Shown here: positions 52,501 through 62,496 of the stretch, one piece after another | How the letters are laid out: every line of letters starts with the position of its first letter | How positions within the stretch are numbered: the first letter of the stretch is position 1 | DNA from: Achromobacter sp. UMC46 | Lineage (GTDB): Bacteria; Pseudomonadota; Gammaproteobacteria; Burkholderiales; Burkholderiaceae_B | Reading direction: 5' to 3' | Assembly (NCBI RefSeq): GCF_014170335.1 | Contig: NZ_LZZS01000033.1 | Span: forward strand, 124,001 to 188,000 | DNA: 64,000 nt | Translations under genes and position numbers: made by a program | Notes under the pieces: generated by a model | Databases searched by the model: none | Told to the model about the DNA's origin: nothing | Seen by the model: the letters and a program-made list of their open reading frames with translations, nothing else

Positions 52501-54128
52501 TCGCCGCACCGGTGACGTTGTCTCAGGCATTGGAGCGCGTGGCGCTTGAACGCCCGCAGGCGTTGGCGTTCGTCGCGCCGGGCGAACGCCATGATTGGCG
52601 TGCCATGCGCGGGCAGGCGCAGCGCATCGCGCGCGCCTTGCACGCCGCAGGGGTGCGGCATGGCGATCACGTCGGTGTGCTGCTGGGCAATAGCGGCGTG
52701 TGGGTGCAGATCTTCTATGCCTGCGCGATGCTGGGCGCCGTGACGGTGCCGGTCAACACGCGCTTCAAGACGGAAGAGCTGGAGTTCTGCCTGAAGCAGG
52801 CCGACGTCAAGTTGCTGCTGACAGCGGACACCTTCCTGGGCATCGATTTCCTGGCGCTGTTGGCGCAAGTGGAACCGGCGCTGGACCGCGCGGGCGGCTT
52901 GCCGGGCGAACGCCTGCCTTGCCTGCGCCAGGTCGTGGTGCTGGGCGAGCGCTGCCCCAAGGGCGCGCAGCCCTGGCAGGACTTCCTGGCGGCAGGCGAA
53001 GCGGTGGACGATGCCACGCTGCTGGCGCGCACGCAGGCTGTCGTTCCCGATGATGTGCTGCTGATCCAGTACACCTCCGGCACGACCTCGTTTCCCAAGG
53101 GCGTGATGCTGACACATGCCAATATGCTGACCAACGCGTGGGCCGCCGCGCAACGCATCGGCGTGACCGCGGACGACCGCTACTTCAGCATCCGCCCGTA
53201 CTTCCATGTGGCCGGCACCACGCTGTCGATCCTGGTCAGCCTTGCGACGGGTTGCTGCCTGCTGACGTTGCCGAAATTCGACGTGGCGGACGCCTTGCGA
53301 ATGCTGGACGCCGAACGCTGCACGCTCACGTCCGGCAACGACACGATCTTCCTCATGTTGATGGGCCATCCTGATTTCGACCGGTCGCGCGTCCATTTGC
53401 GCGGCGGCTGGGCGGCGGCCGGGCCGCAGGTCATGCAGAAGATCCGCGACGTCATGGGCGTGCCAGGCATGTGCAACGCCTACGGCCAATCCGAGGCCTC
53501 CCCCAACATCACGCTTTCGTCATTCGACGATCCGTTTTCCCTGCGCGCGGCGGGTTGGGCATTGCCGCACCCGGGCATGGAGGTGCGGGTGGTGGACCCG
53601 GGCACCGGCAAGCCGGTGGCCGTGGGCGAGGCGGGCGAAATACAGGCGCGCGGCTGGAGCGTCATGAAGGGCTACTACAACATGCCGGATGCGACCGCGC
53701 GCGCGCTGGGCGCCGACGGCTGGCTCAGCACGGGCGACCTGGGCGAGATGGATGCCGACGGACGCCTGCGCATGGTGGGCAGGTTGAAGGACATGTTCCG
53801 CGTCGGCGGCGAAAACGTCGCGCCCGCCGAGGTGGAAGAAGTGCTGCACGCGCACCCCGCGGTACGCATGGCCCAGGTGGTGGGCGTGCCCGATGCGCGC
53901 CTGGGCGAAGTGCCCGCCGCGTTTGTGTTGCTGAAAGACGGGCAGGACTGCACGGCCGAGGAATTGACGGCCTGGTGCAAGCAACGCTGCGCCAACTACA
54001 AAGTGCCACGCCATGTGGCGGTGGTCGACAGCTTCGAACACATCGGCATGACAGGCAGCTCCAAGGTGCAGAAGAACAAGCTGCGCGCGCATGCGATCGC
54101 CCTGTTCGGTTTGGAGCAAGCGGCATGA
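52497..54128 (+). CDS. AMP-dependent acyl-CoA ligase
   Basis: A 543-residue AMP-forming CoA ligase of the medium/long-chain fatty-acid and aromatic-acid type. It has the nucleotide motif YTSGTTSFPKGVMLTHAN near residue 191, YGQSEASPN near residue 327, the hinge DGRLRMVGRLKDMFRVGGENV near residue 425 and the catalytic Lys region GSSKVQKNKLR near the end. The start overlaps the crotonase stop and the end overlaps the lyase start (ATGA both times), so the three are tightly coupled. It should activate the free acid that enters this pathway; the acid is unknown. Confidence 0.92.
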   Translation: MIAAPVTLSQALERVALERPQALAFVAPGERHDWRAMRGQAQRIARALHAAGVRHGDHVGVLLGNSGVWVQIFYACAMLGAVTVPVNTRFKTEELEFCLKQADVKLLLTADTFLGIDFLALLAQVEPALDRAGGLPGERLPCLRQVVVLGERCPKGAQPWQDFLAAGEAVDDATLLARTQAVVPDDVLLIQYTSGTTSFPKGVMLTHANMLTNAWAAAQRIGVTADDRYFSIRPYFHVAGTTLSILVSLATGCCLLTLPKFDVADALRMLDAERCTLTSGNDTIFLMLMGHPDFDRSRVHLRGGWAAAGPQVMQKIRDVMGVPGMCNAYGQSEASPNITLSSFDDPFSLRAAGWALPHPGMEVRVVDPGTGKPVAVGEAGEIQARGWSVMKGYYNMPDATARALGADGWLSTGDLGEMDADGRLRMVGRLKDMFRVGGENVAPAEVEEVLHAHPAVRMAQVVGVPDARLGEVPAAFVLLKDGQDCTAEELTAWCKQRCANYKVPRHVAVVDSFEHIGMTGSSKVQKNKLRAHAIALFGLEQAA

Positions 54129-55081
54129 GCGCCCGCGATGTGGTGTTGTGCGAGTGCTTTGCCCGCGACGGCTTGCAGCACGAGCCCGAATTCATCGGCA
54201 CCGCGGTCAAGGCGGACCTGATCGACCGCTTCGCGCGCTTGGGATTCGAGCGGGTGGAGGCAACCTCCTATTCCAATCCCAAGGTGGTGCCGCAGTTCGC
54301 CGATGCCAGCGAACTGCTCGCGGTGCTGCCGCGCCGCGCGGGCGTCTGGTACAAGGCCACGTGCGCCAACGCGCGCGCCGTGCAGCGCGCGCTGGCGGAC
54401 CAGGATGCCGGCATCGGCGCCAACGAGATCAGCCTGCTGGTGTCGGCCAGCGCGTCGCATTCCCTGCGCAACCTGAAGCGAGAGCGCGCCGCGCAATGGG
54501 ACAACATCGCTGAAATGGCGGGTCTGGCCAGCGGGCGTTTGCGGATGGTGGGCACGATCTCGGTGGCGTTCGGCTGCCCGTTCGAGGGCGCGGTGGATCC
54601 GGATTCGGTGCTGGATGACGTGGCGCGGTTTGCGCGGTTGGGCGTGGGCATCGTCACGCTGGGCGACACCACGGGCATGGCGACGCCGGCAGCGGTGCGC
54701 GAGCTGTACGGCCGCCTGGCGCACGAATTTCCCCAATTGACGCCGGTCGCGCATTTCCACGACACCCGGGGCACGGGCCTGGTGAACTACGTGTCCGCGC
54801 TGGAAGCGGGCGTGCGGCATTTCGACTGCGCGTTCGGCGGCGTCGGCGGGCATCCGGCCAAGGTCCGCTACGGCGGCGGGCACACGGGCAACGTCGCCAC
54901 GGAAGATCTGGTCAGCCTGTTCGAATCGATGGGCATGCGCACGGGGCTGGACCTGGATGCGCTGGACGAGGTCTCCGCGTTCTGCCAGCAAACGCTGGGC
55001 CGGCCGCTGCATAGCCGGGTTGCGCTAAGCGGCATGAATCCGCTGATTCCGGGCGCGCGGCAAGCGCTGGCCGCGCCATGA
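54125..55081 (+). CDS. HMG-CoA lyase-like enzyme with Cys-to-His change
   Basis: A 318-residue TIM-barrel lyase of the HMG-CoA lyase/citramalate synthase group. The metal and substrate sites are kept: ARDGLQ near residue 15, SNPKVVPQFAD, FHDTRGTGL (His-x-His-Asp) and TGNVATEDL. The catalytic cysteine of HMG-CoA lyase, in the GGCP loop, is His243 here (GGHPAK), and the loop after it is longer. So normal HMG-CoA cleavage is uncertain, and a different 3-hydroxyacyl-CoA may be the substrate. It ends the coupled three-gene operon. Confidence 0.88.
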   Translation: MSARDVVLCECFARDGLQHEPEFIGTAVKADLIDRFARLGFERVEATSYSNPKVVPQFADASELLAVLPRRAGVWYKATCANARAVQRALADQDAGIGANEISLLVSASASHSLRNLKRERAAQWDNIAEMAGLASGRLRMVGTISVAFGCPFEGAVDPDSVLDDVARFARLGVGIVTLGDTTGMATPAAVRELYGRLAHEFPQLTPVAHFHDTRGTGLVNYVSALEAGVRHFDCAFGGVGGHPAKVRYGGGHTGNVATEDLVSLFESMGMRTGLDLDALDEVSAFCQQTLGRPLHSRVALSGMNPLIPGARQALAAP

Positions 55082-55169
55082 CTGGGGCGCGGCGCATTTG
55101 TATATCATGCGGCCAGGGGGGCGCCCGGCGCGCCCGTACGCTTTTTCTCAATCTTTGCAGAGCCCAGCC

Positions 55170-55706
55170 ATGGCAACCCTGAACGCACACAAGTCAGTCT
55201 CCTCCGAGCGCGGCCAGCCGACCGCCTTGAAAGAGCTGTTCTCGTACCGGTTGAATCGCCTGGCCTACGTATCCAGCCGCATCGCGGCGGGCCTGAACGA
55301 AAGCCGCTACGGCGTGGGGCCGCGCGAGTGGCGGATCATCGCGTTGCTGGGCGCGGCGCCGGACATGTCGCTCAATGCGGTGGCGCGCGAGGCCAACATC
55401 GACAAGAGCCAGGCAAGCCGGACCGTGTCCGAGCTGATCGAACGCGGCCTGATACACCGCAGCGCCGACAGCCAGGACGGCCGTGGCGTCAGCCTGGACC
55501 TGACGCGGGCAGGGCGCGCGCTGTACGACGAGATGTTCCCTGCCGCCGTGCAGCGCAACGACGCCATGCTTGCCGTGCTGTCGGCGAAAGAGCGCGACGA
55601 GATGGAGCGGATGCTGGACAAGCTGACGGCCCATGCGTTGGAAATGCTGAACGAATTCAAAGCCGAGGTGCCGGTCCGCCGCGGCCGGGGCGTGCAGCCA
55701 CGATGA
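55170..55706 (+). CDS. MarR-family regulator of the acyl-CoA cluster
   Basis: A 178-residue MarR protein with the winged helix domain (residues about 45-115: WRIIALLGAAPDMSLNAVA, IDKSQASRTVSELIERGLI as recognition helix, and the wing SADSQDGRGVSLDLT). MarR proteins in such clusters (CouR, HcaR, BadR, FerR groups) usually respond to an aryl- or acyl-CoA intermediate. The gene lies 88 bases after the lyase and ends at a terminator. Three matching palindromes nearby are its likely operators. An in-frame start 24 codons upstream is less likely. Confidence 0.92.
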   Translation: MATLNAHKSVSSERGQPTALKELFSYRLNRLAYVSSRIAAGLNESRYGVGPREWRIIALLGAAPDMSLNAVAREANIDKSQASRTVSELIERGLIHRSADSQDGRGVSLDLTRAGRALYDEMFPAAVQRNDAMLAVLSAKERDEMERMLDKLTAHALEMLNEFKAEVPVRRGRGVQPR

Positions 55707-55712
55707 ACAAGC

Positions 55713-55736
55713 GGCGCCTGCCCGGCGCCTTTTTTT
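55713..55736 (+). terminator. Intrinsic terminator after the MarR gene
   Basis: GGCGCC, a five-base loop, GGCGCC and seven T. It splits the cluster into separate transcription units. Confidence 0.8.
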
Positions 55737-55743
55737 ACCCATA

Positions 55744-55762
55744 TTGTTGATTAAATCAATCA
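55744..55762. promoter_or_regulatory. MarR-type palindrome, copy 2 (before the crotonase-CaiB operon)
   Basis: The core TTGATTAAATCAA is a perfect 6-1-6 palindrome identical in the centre to copy 1; the outer bases are less conserved. It starts 52 bases before the gene. Confidence 0.6.
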
Positions 55763-55795
55763 AATTCCTGACCCCTATTCAAGAGGACTTGCGTC

Positions 55796-56530
55796 ATGCC
55801 GGAACTGATCGTCGAGAACCAGGGCGCCGTGCGACTGCTGCGCCTGAACCGCCCGGAAAAGCACAATGCGCTGAATACGGCCCTGACCACGGCATTGCTG
55901 GACGCGTTGTCGCAAGCGGAGCGCGATGCGGCGGTGCGCGCCGTCGTGCTGACCGGCAACGGCAAGTCGTTCTGCGCGGGCGCGGACACGACCGAATTTT
56001 CGGGGCTGACCCTGGAGCAGCCCGAGGCGGTGCTTGCCCGCGCCGATCTGACGACTGAGCTGCATCTGGTGTTCTCGCGCATGACCAAGCCCGTCGTGGG
56101 CGCGGTGCACGGCAATGCGCTGGGCGGCGGCGCGGGGCTGGCGCTGGCTTGCGACCTGACCGTCATGGCCGAGGACGTGCGCTTTGGCTATCCCGAATTG
56201 CGCCATGGCATCGTGGCCGCCGTCGTCATGGCGAACCTGGTGCGGCAGGTGGGCCGCAAGCACGCGTTCGAATTGGTCGCGATGGCGGAACCCATCGACG
56301 GCGCGCGCGCGCTGGCGCTGGGCATCGCCAATCGCGTCGCGCCTGCCGACGGGGTGCTGGACGCGGCCTTGGCGATGGCCGGGCGGCTGGCGGGCTGGGA
56401 GCCCGCCGCCATGGGGTTGACCAAACGCGCCTTCCACCGCGCGGCGGATCTGGGCTTGGCCGAGGCGCTGGGCGTCGGGCGCGATGCCAACGTGATCATG
56501 CGCGGATTCCGTCAGGGGGCCGCGCGATGA
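55796..56530 (+). CDS. Enoyl-CoA hydratase/isomerase family protein (copy 2)
   Basis: A 244-residue crotonase, with SFCAGADTTEF near residue 60 and GYPELRHG near residue 132. Unlike copy 1, the first catalytic Glu is replaced in GGGAGLALACDL, so this one is more likely an isomerase, a thioesterase-like or another crotonase reaction than a simple hydratase. Its stop overlaps the start of the CaiB-type gene by four bases. It heads the second operon under the MarR-type palindrome. Confidence 0.88.
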   Translation: MPELIVENQGAVRLLRLNRPEKHNALNTALTTALLDALSQAERDAAVRAVVLTGNGKSFCAGADTTEFSGLTLEQPEAVLARADLTTELHLVFSRMTKPVVGAVHGNALGGGAGLALACDLTVMAEDVRFGYPELRHGIVAAVVMANLVRQVGRKHAFELVAMAEPIDGARALALGIANRVAPADGVLDAALAMAGRLAGWEPAAMGLTKRAFHRAADLGLAEALGVGRDANVIMRGFRQGAAR

Positions 56531-57723
56531 GGCCGCTTGACGGGGTGACCATTCTGGATCTGTCGCGGGTGCTGGCGTGCCCGTTCGCTTCGATGATCCT
56601 GGCTGAACTGGGCGCCACCGTGATCAAGGTCGAGCAACCTGGCACGGGCGACGAAACCCGGGGCTTCGAGCCGCAGGTGCAGGGCGAAGGCGGAACGGAG
56701 TCCGCCTACTACCTGGCGTTCAACCGCAGCAAGCAATCCATCACCGTCAACTTCCGCAAACCCGCGGGGCAGGCGCTGATCCGCCGGCTGGCTGAAACCT
56801 GCGACGTGGTCGTCGAGAATTTCCCGGTAGGCACCTTGGCCAAGTACGGGCTGGACCGCGACAGGATCGCGCCGGGCAATCCCGGCCTGGTCTATTTTTC
56901 CTGCACGGGTTTCGGCATGACCGGACCGTATGCGCCCCGCAAGGGCTACGACACTGTCTTCCAGGCGATGGGCGGCATCATGAGCCTGACGGGCGAGCGG
57001 GGCGGGGGCCCCGTCAAGCCGGGCCTGCCGGTGGCGGACCTGACGTCGGGCCTGTGGGCGGCGATCGGCATCCTGTCCGCATTGGTGGGCCGGGCGCGTT
57101 CGGGGCAGGGCTGCCACATCGACTTCTCGATGCTGGACGGGCAGGTCGGCCTGCTGTCGCTGGCGGCGGCACGCTACTTCGCGTTGGGCGAGGTGCCGCA
57201 ACGGTTGGGCACCGAGCATCCCGGGCGTGTGCCGTCGGCCGCGTTCGAATGCGGCGACGGGCGCTGGGTGCAGATCACGGGCAGCGACCAGCACTGGAAG
57301 CCCTTGTGCGAGGCGCTGGAATTGCCGCAATGGGCGGACGACCCGGAACTGGCGCGCAATGCCGTGCGGGTGGCGCGGCGCGACGAAGTCATGGCTGGCC
57401 TGGCGGACGCGGCGCGTCGGCTGACGCGCGACGAGCTTTGCCGGCGTTGCGATGCCGTGGGCGTACCCGCCGGACCGATCCTGGATGTGGCGGAAATCAT
57501 GCACGACGAACACGTGCTGGCACGCGGCATGGTGTCCAGTTACGACCATCCCTCCATCGGCCGCTTCGGCGCCGTGCCCGTGCCGTTCAAGTTCAAAGGC
57601 TATGAGGATCCGCGTCTGGATCGTCCGCCGCTGCTGGGCGAACACACCGACAGCGTCCTGAGGTCGTCGCTGGGCCTGTCCGAGTCGGAAATCCAGGCGT
57701 TGCGCGCAGAGGGCGCGATCTGA
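56527..57723 (+). CDS. CaiB/BaiF-family (class III) CoA-transferase
   Basis: A 398-residue class III CoA-transferase. The amino start LDGVTILDLSRVLACPFASMILAELGA and VIKVEQPGTGDETR are typical, and the catalytic Asp is in GLPVADLTSGLWA near residue 168. Such enzymes move CoA between organic acids through an aspartyl-CoA anhydride. With the separate acyl-CoA ligase in the first operon, the cluster has two ways to form a CoA thioester, or one for the substrate and one for a product. A long upstream frame overlaps the crotonase and is a shadow. Confidence 0.92.
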   Translation: MRPLDGVTILDLSRVLACPFASMILAELGATVIKVEQPGTGDETRGFEPQVQGEGGTESAYYLAFNRSKQSITVNFRKPAGQALIRRLAETCDVVVENFPVGTLAKYGLDRDRIAPGNPGLVYFSCTGFGMTGPYAPRKGYDTVFQAMGGIMSLTGERGGGPVKPGLPVADLTSGLWAAIGILSALVGRARSGQGCHIDFSMLDGQVGLLSLAAARYFALGEVPQRLGTEHPGRVPSAAFECGDGRWVQITGSDQHWKPLCEALELPQWADDPELARNAVRVARRDEVMAGLADAARRLTRDELCRRCDAVGVPAGPILDVAEIMHDEHVLARGMVSSYDHPSIGRFGAVPVPFKFKGYEDPRLDRPPLLGEHTDSVLRSSLGLSESEIQALRAEGAI

Positions 57724-57771
57724 CGCCATTCATCGCCACACCAAAAAAACCAAACTGCAGGAGACAAACCC

Positions 57772-58758
57772 ATGATGACCTTCAAGCGTCTATTTATCCG
57801 CAAGCGTCTGCTGTGCGGCCTGGCCGCTGGCGCGTTCTGCTCGGCCGCGGCGGCCGCCGACCCCTATCCGTCCCAGCCCATCACGCTGGTCAACCCCTAT
57901 GCCGCCGGCGGCCCTGCCGACGTGCTGGGCCGCGCGCTGGCGCGTGAACTGGAAAAGCAGCTGGGCAAGCCGGTGATCGTCGAGAACAAGGCGGGCGGCG
58001 GCGCCGCCATCGGCGCGAACTTCGTGGCGCGGGCCAAGCCCGACGGCTACACCTTGCTGCTGGGCACCTCGGCCGCGCATGTGGTGACGCCGCTGATGCA
58101 GCGCACGCCCTACGACGGCATCAAGGATTTCGCCTTCGTATCCATCGTGGCCAATCAACCGAACATGCTGGTGGCGCGCCCCACGCTGAACGCCGCCAGC
58201 GTGGCCGACCTGATCGCGCTGGCCCGCAAGGAGCCGGGCAAGATCAACTACGCCTCGGCCGGGCCGGGCAGCTCGCCGCATCTGGGCGCCGAGCTCTTCC
58301 GCGAGCGGGCAGGCGTGGACATCGTGCACATCCCCTATAGCGGCGCGGCGCCGGCCATCAATGACCTGGTGGGCGGGCAGGTGGATATCGCCGTGCTGAA
58401 TCTGGCAGCGAGCCTGCAATTCATCCGCAGCGGACGGCTGAAGGCGCTGGCCTATGCCAACGGCAAGCGTTCGCCGCTGTTGCCGGATGTGCCCACGCTG
58501 GCCGAGTCGGGCGTGGCGGGCGCGGAGTCCGCGTCGTGGTACAGCCTGGCGGCACCCAAAGGGACGCCGGCCGACGTGCTGCAACGGCTGAACGAGGCCA
58601 TGGGCCGCGTGAACGCGGATGCCGAATACGGCAAGCTGATGCAGGCGCAGGGGGTGGACTTGTGGAACATGACGCCCGCCGAAGCCACGGCTTTCGTGGA
58701 AAAGGACCAGCTTGCCATGAAGAAGCTGGTGGAATCCGCGGGTCTGATAAAGAAGTAG
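57772..58758 (+). CDS. Bug/TctC-family periplasmic binding protein
   Basis: A 328-residue Bug-type receptor with signal peptide GLAAGAFCSAAAAA cut near residue 29, then YPSQPITLVNPYAAGGPADVLGR, the family hallmark. Conserved GKPVIVENKAGGGAAIGANFVA and PDGYTLLLG follow. It lies 48 bases after the CoA-transferase with AGGAGA before the ATG, in the same operon, so it probably binds the acid that feeds this pathway. No TctAB genes adjoin. A terminator hairpin follows. Confidence 0.92.
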   Translation: MMTFKRLFIRKRLLCGLAAGAFCSAAAAADPYPSQPITLVNPYAAGGPADVLGRALARELEKQLGKPVIVENKAGGGAAIGANFVARAKPDGYTLLLGTSAAHVVTPLMQRTPYDGIKDFAFVSIVANQPNMLVARPTLNAASVADLIALARKEPGKINYASAGPGSSPHLGAELFRERAGVDIVHIPYSGAAPAINDLVGGQVDIAVLNLAASLQFIRSGRLKALAYANGKRSPLLPDVPTLAESGVAGAESASWYSLAAPKGTPADVLQRLNEAMGRVNADAEYGKLMQAQGVDLWNMTPAEATAFVEKDQLAMKKLVESAGLIKK

Positions 58759-58783
58759 GCGCCACGCTGGCGCATGCGTGATC

Positions 58784-58813
58784 GAAGCCGCCCGTGGGCG
58801 GCTTCCCTGTTTT
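58784..58813. terminator. Hairpin terminator between convergent genes
   Basis: GAAGCCGCCC, two bases, and GGGCGGCTTC form a perfect ten-base-pair stem, followed by CCTGTTTT. It ends the Bug operon and may also serve the convergent flavoprotein gene. Confidence 0.75.
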
Positions 58814-59766
58814 CAGCCCGCTAGCGCAGCGGCGCGCGCCAGGGCTTCGCGCGTCTCGTCCACCAGTTGCTGCACGAGTTGGCCCGCAGGCAACAGGTTG
58901 TCGATCAACCCGGCGCTTTGTCCGGCTTCGACCTTGCCGCCTTCGACGTCGCCGTCATGGGCCGCTTGTTTCAGCGAACTGACCGCGAACAGCGCATCCA
59001 GCGCGGCGTCGTCGCTGCCGCGTTCGGAGGCCAGATACTGGCGCGCGAACGTATTGCGCAGCATCCGCACCGGCGACCGCCCGCGGCCGACCAGCGTGGT
59101 GTCGGCCACGCCGGCGGCCAGCACGGCGGCTTTGTAGTCGGCGTGCACGCCGGCCTCGGGCGTCAGCAGAAAGCGGGTGCCCAATTGCGCGCCCGCGGCG
59201 CCCAGGCACAGTGCGGCGGCAATGCCGGCGCCGTCGGCGATGCCGCCCGCTGCCACCACGGGGATGGCCACGCGGCGCACGGTAGCGCGCAGCAGGACCT
59301 GCAGGCCGATCTCGTCCGGGCCCGGATGGCCGCCGGCTTCCGGGCCCACGGCGATGACCGCGTCCACCCCCGCCGCCTGCGCTTTCTCGGCATGCAATGG
59401 GCTTGCCACCACTTGCAGCCATTTGATGCCTGCCTCGCGGGCGCGGCCGATGTGCTTCTGCGGGCCGCCCTGAGACGCGATGATCACCGGCACGCCTTCC
59501 GCGATGGCGATGTCCATGTGTTCCTGGGCGCGCTTGTTGTACAGGGGGATGTTGACGGCGAATGGCGCGTCGGTGCCGCGGCGCACCTCGCGCACCGCGG
59601 CCAGCAGCGCCTCGGGGTACATCGGGCCGGCCGCGATGACGCCCAGCCCGCCTGCGCGGGACACCGCCAGCGCCAGCGCCGCGTTGGACGATGCCCAGCT
59701 CATGCCGCCCTGGATGATGGGATAACGCGTGCCCAGCAATCGGGTCAGCGGAGTTTGCAGAATCAT
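58813..59766 (-). CDS. Nitronate monooxygenase-like flavoprotein
   Basis: A 317-residue FMN-binding TIM-barrel protein of the 2-nitropropane dioxygenase/nitronate monooxygenase family, related to FabK-type enoyl reductases. It has YPIIQGGMSWASSNAALA near residue 15, AVGPEAGGHPG near residue 139 with the catalytic His, VVAAGGIADGAGIAAAL near residue 169 and GAQLGTRFLLTPE. The family covers nitronate oxidation and quinone or enoyl reduction, so the reaction is open. It is divergent from a response-regulator gene end and preceded by the most perfect MarR-type palindrome, which ties it to the acyl-CoA cluster. Confidence 0.9.
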   Translation of the reverse strand: MILQTPLTRLLGTRYPIIQGGMSWASSNAALALAVSRAGGLGVIAAGPMYPEALLAAVREVRRGTDAPFAVNIPLYNKRAQEHMDIAIAEGVPVIIASQGGPQKHIGRAREAGIKWLQVVASPLHAEKAQAAGVDAVIAVGPEAGGHPGPDEIGLQVLLRATVRRVAIPVVAAGGIADGAGIAAALCLGAAGAQLGTRFLLTPEAGVHADYKAAVLAAGVADTTLVGRGRSPVRMLRNTFARQYLASERGSDDAALDALFAVSSLKQAAHDGDVEGGKVEAGQSAGLIDNLLPAGQLVQQLVDETREALARAAALAG

Positions 59767-59805
59767 GGCTTACCTGCGTTGGCAAAAATCCCATTTTCAG
59801 CCAAT

Positions 59806-59824
59806 TAGTTGATAATATCAACTA
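59806..59824. promoter_or_regulatory. MarR-type palindrome, copy 3 (before the flavoprotein gene)
   Basis: TAGTTGATAATATCAACTA is a perfect 9-1-9 palindrome 40 bases before the leftward flavoprotein gene. It is the cleanest of three related sites in the cluster. Confidence 0.7.
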
Positions 59825-59873
59825 TATTCAGACGCGGAGATTTCGAGGCAGCGATTGCTGTTACGAAAGCGGC

Positions 59874-60515
59874 CTAGCGCCAGGCGCTCAATCCCAGGCG
59901 TCCCGCAATCAGCACCGCCTGCGTCCGGTTGGTCACGCAGAGTTTTCGCATCACGGCGGTCATGTGGGTTTTGACTGTGGCCTCCGCCACGTTCAGCTCA
60001 TGCGCGATCTGCTTGTTCAGCAGGCCTGCGCCCACCATCCGCAGTACCCGGTATTGTTGCGGAGTCAGTTCGCGCAGGTTGGCCGCCAACTGCCTGCCTT
60101 CGGGGCCGGAAAAACTGGCCGGGCCGTCATCGAACGGCAGCCAGATGCCGCCGCGCAACACGTGGCGCAAGGCTTGGCCGATGGTGCCGGCGTTGGCCGA
60201 CTTCGGGATGAAGCCCGTCGCGCCATGATCGATCGCGCGGCGCATCAACTGCGGGTCGTCATGCGCCGATACGATGGCGACAGGCAACCGCGGCCGCAGA
60301 CGCAGCACATGCGTCAAGGTGTCAAAGCCGGTAGCGCCAGGCATGTCCAGGTCCAGCAACAGCAGATCGGCGTGGGGATGGGCCTGGGCAAGGTCGTAGA
60401 GCGCATTGACCTGTTCGGCGGCGCGGATCACCGCGCCCGGGAACAGGCGGCCGATGAGCCCGCTCAGGGCTTCGATGTACAGCGGGTGGTCATCGGCGAT
60501 CAGGATTACGGGCAT
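59874..60515 (-). CDS. LuxR/NarL-type response regulator
   Basis: A 213-residue response regulator. The receiver domain has ADDHPLY near residue 7, the phosphoacceptor Asp in LLLDLDMPG near residue 56, and PKSAN for the conserved Lys. The output is a LuxR-type helix-turn-helix (NKQIAHELNVAEATVKTHMTAVMRKL, about residues 165-192). It lies six bases after acs in one leftward operon, without a kinase gene in view. The context matches CrbR/ErdR-like regulators of acetate use (acs, actP), which is an inference from family knowledge. Confidence 0.92.
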   Translation of the reverse strand: MPVILIADDHPLYIEALSGLIGRLFPGAVIRAAEQVNALYDLAQAHPHADLLLLDLDMPGATGFDTLTHVLRLRPRLPVAIVSAHDDPQLMRRAIDHGATGFIPKSANAGTIGQALRHVLRGGIWLPFDDGPASFSGPEGRQLAANLRELTPQQYRVLRMVGAGLLNKQIAHELNVAEATVKTHMTAVMRKLCVTNRTQAVLIAGRLGLSAWR

Positions 60516-60521
60516 GGCCGA

Positions 60522-62477
<1,956 letters not shown>

Positions 62478-62496
62478 GGAAGCTTCCTCTGAACGG

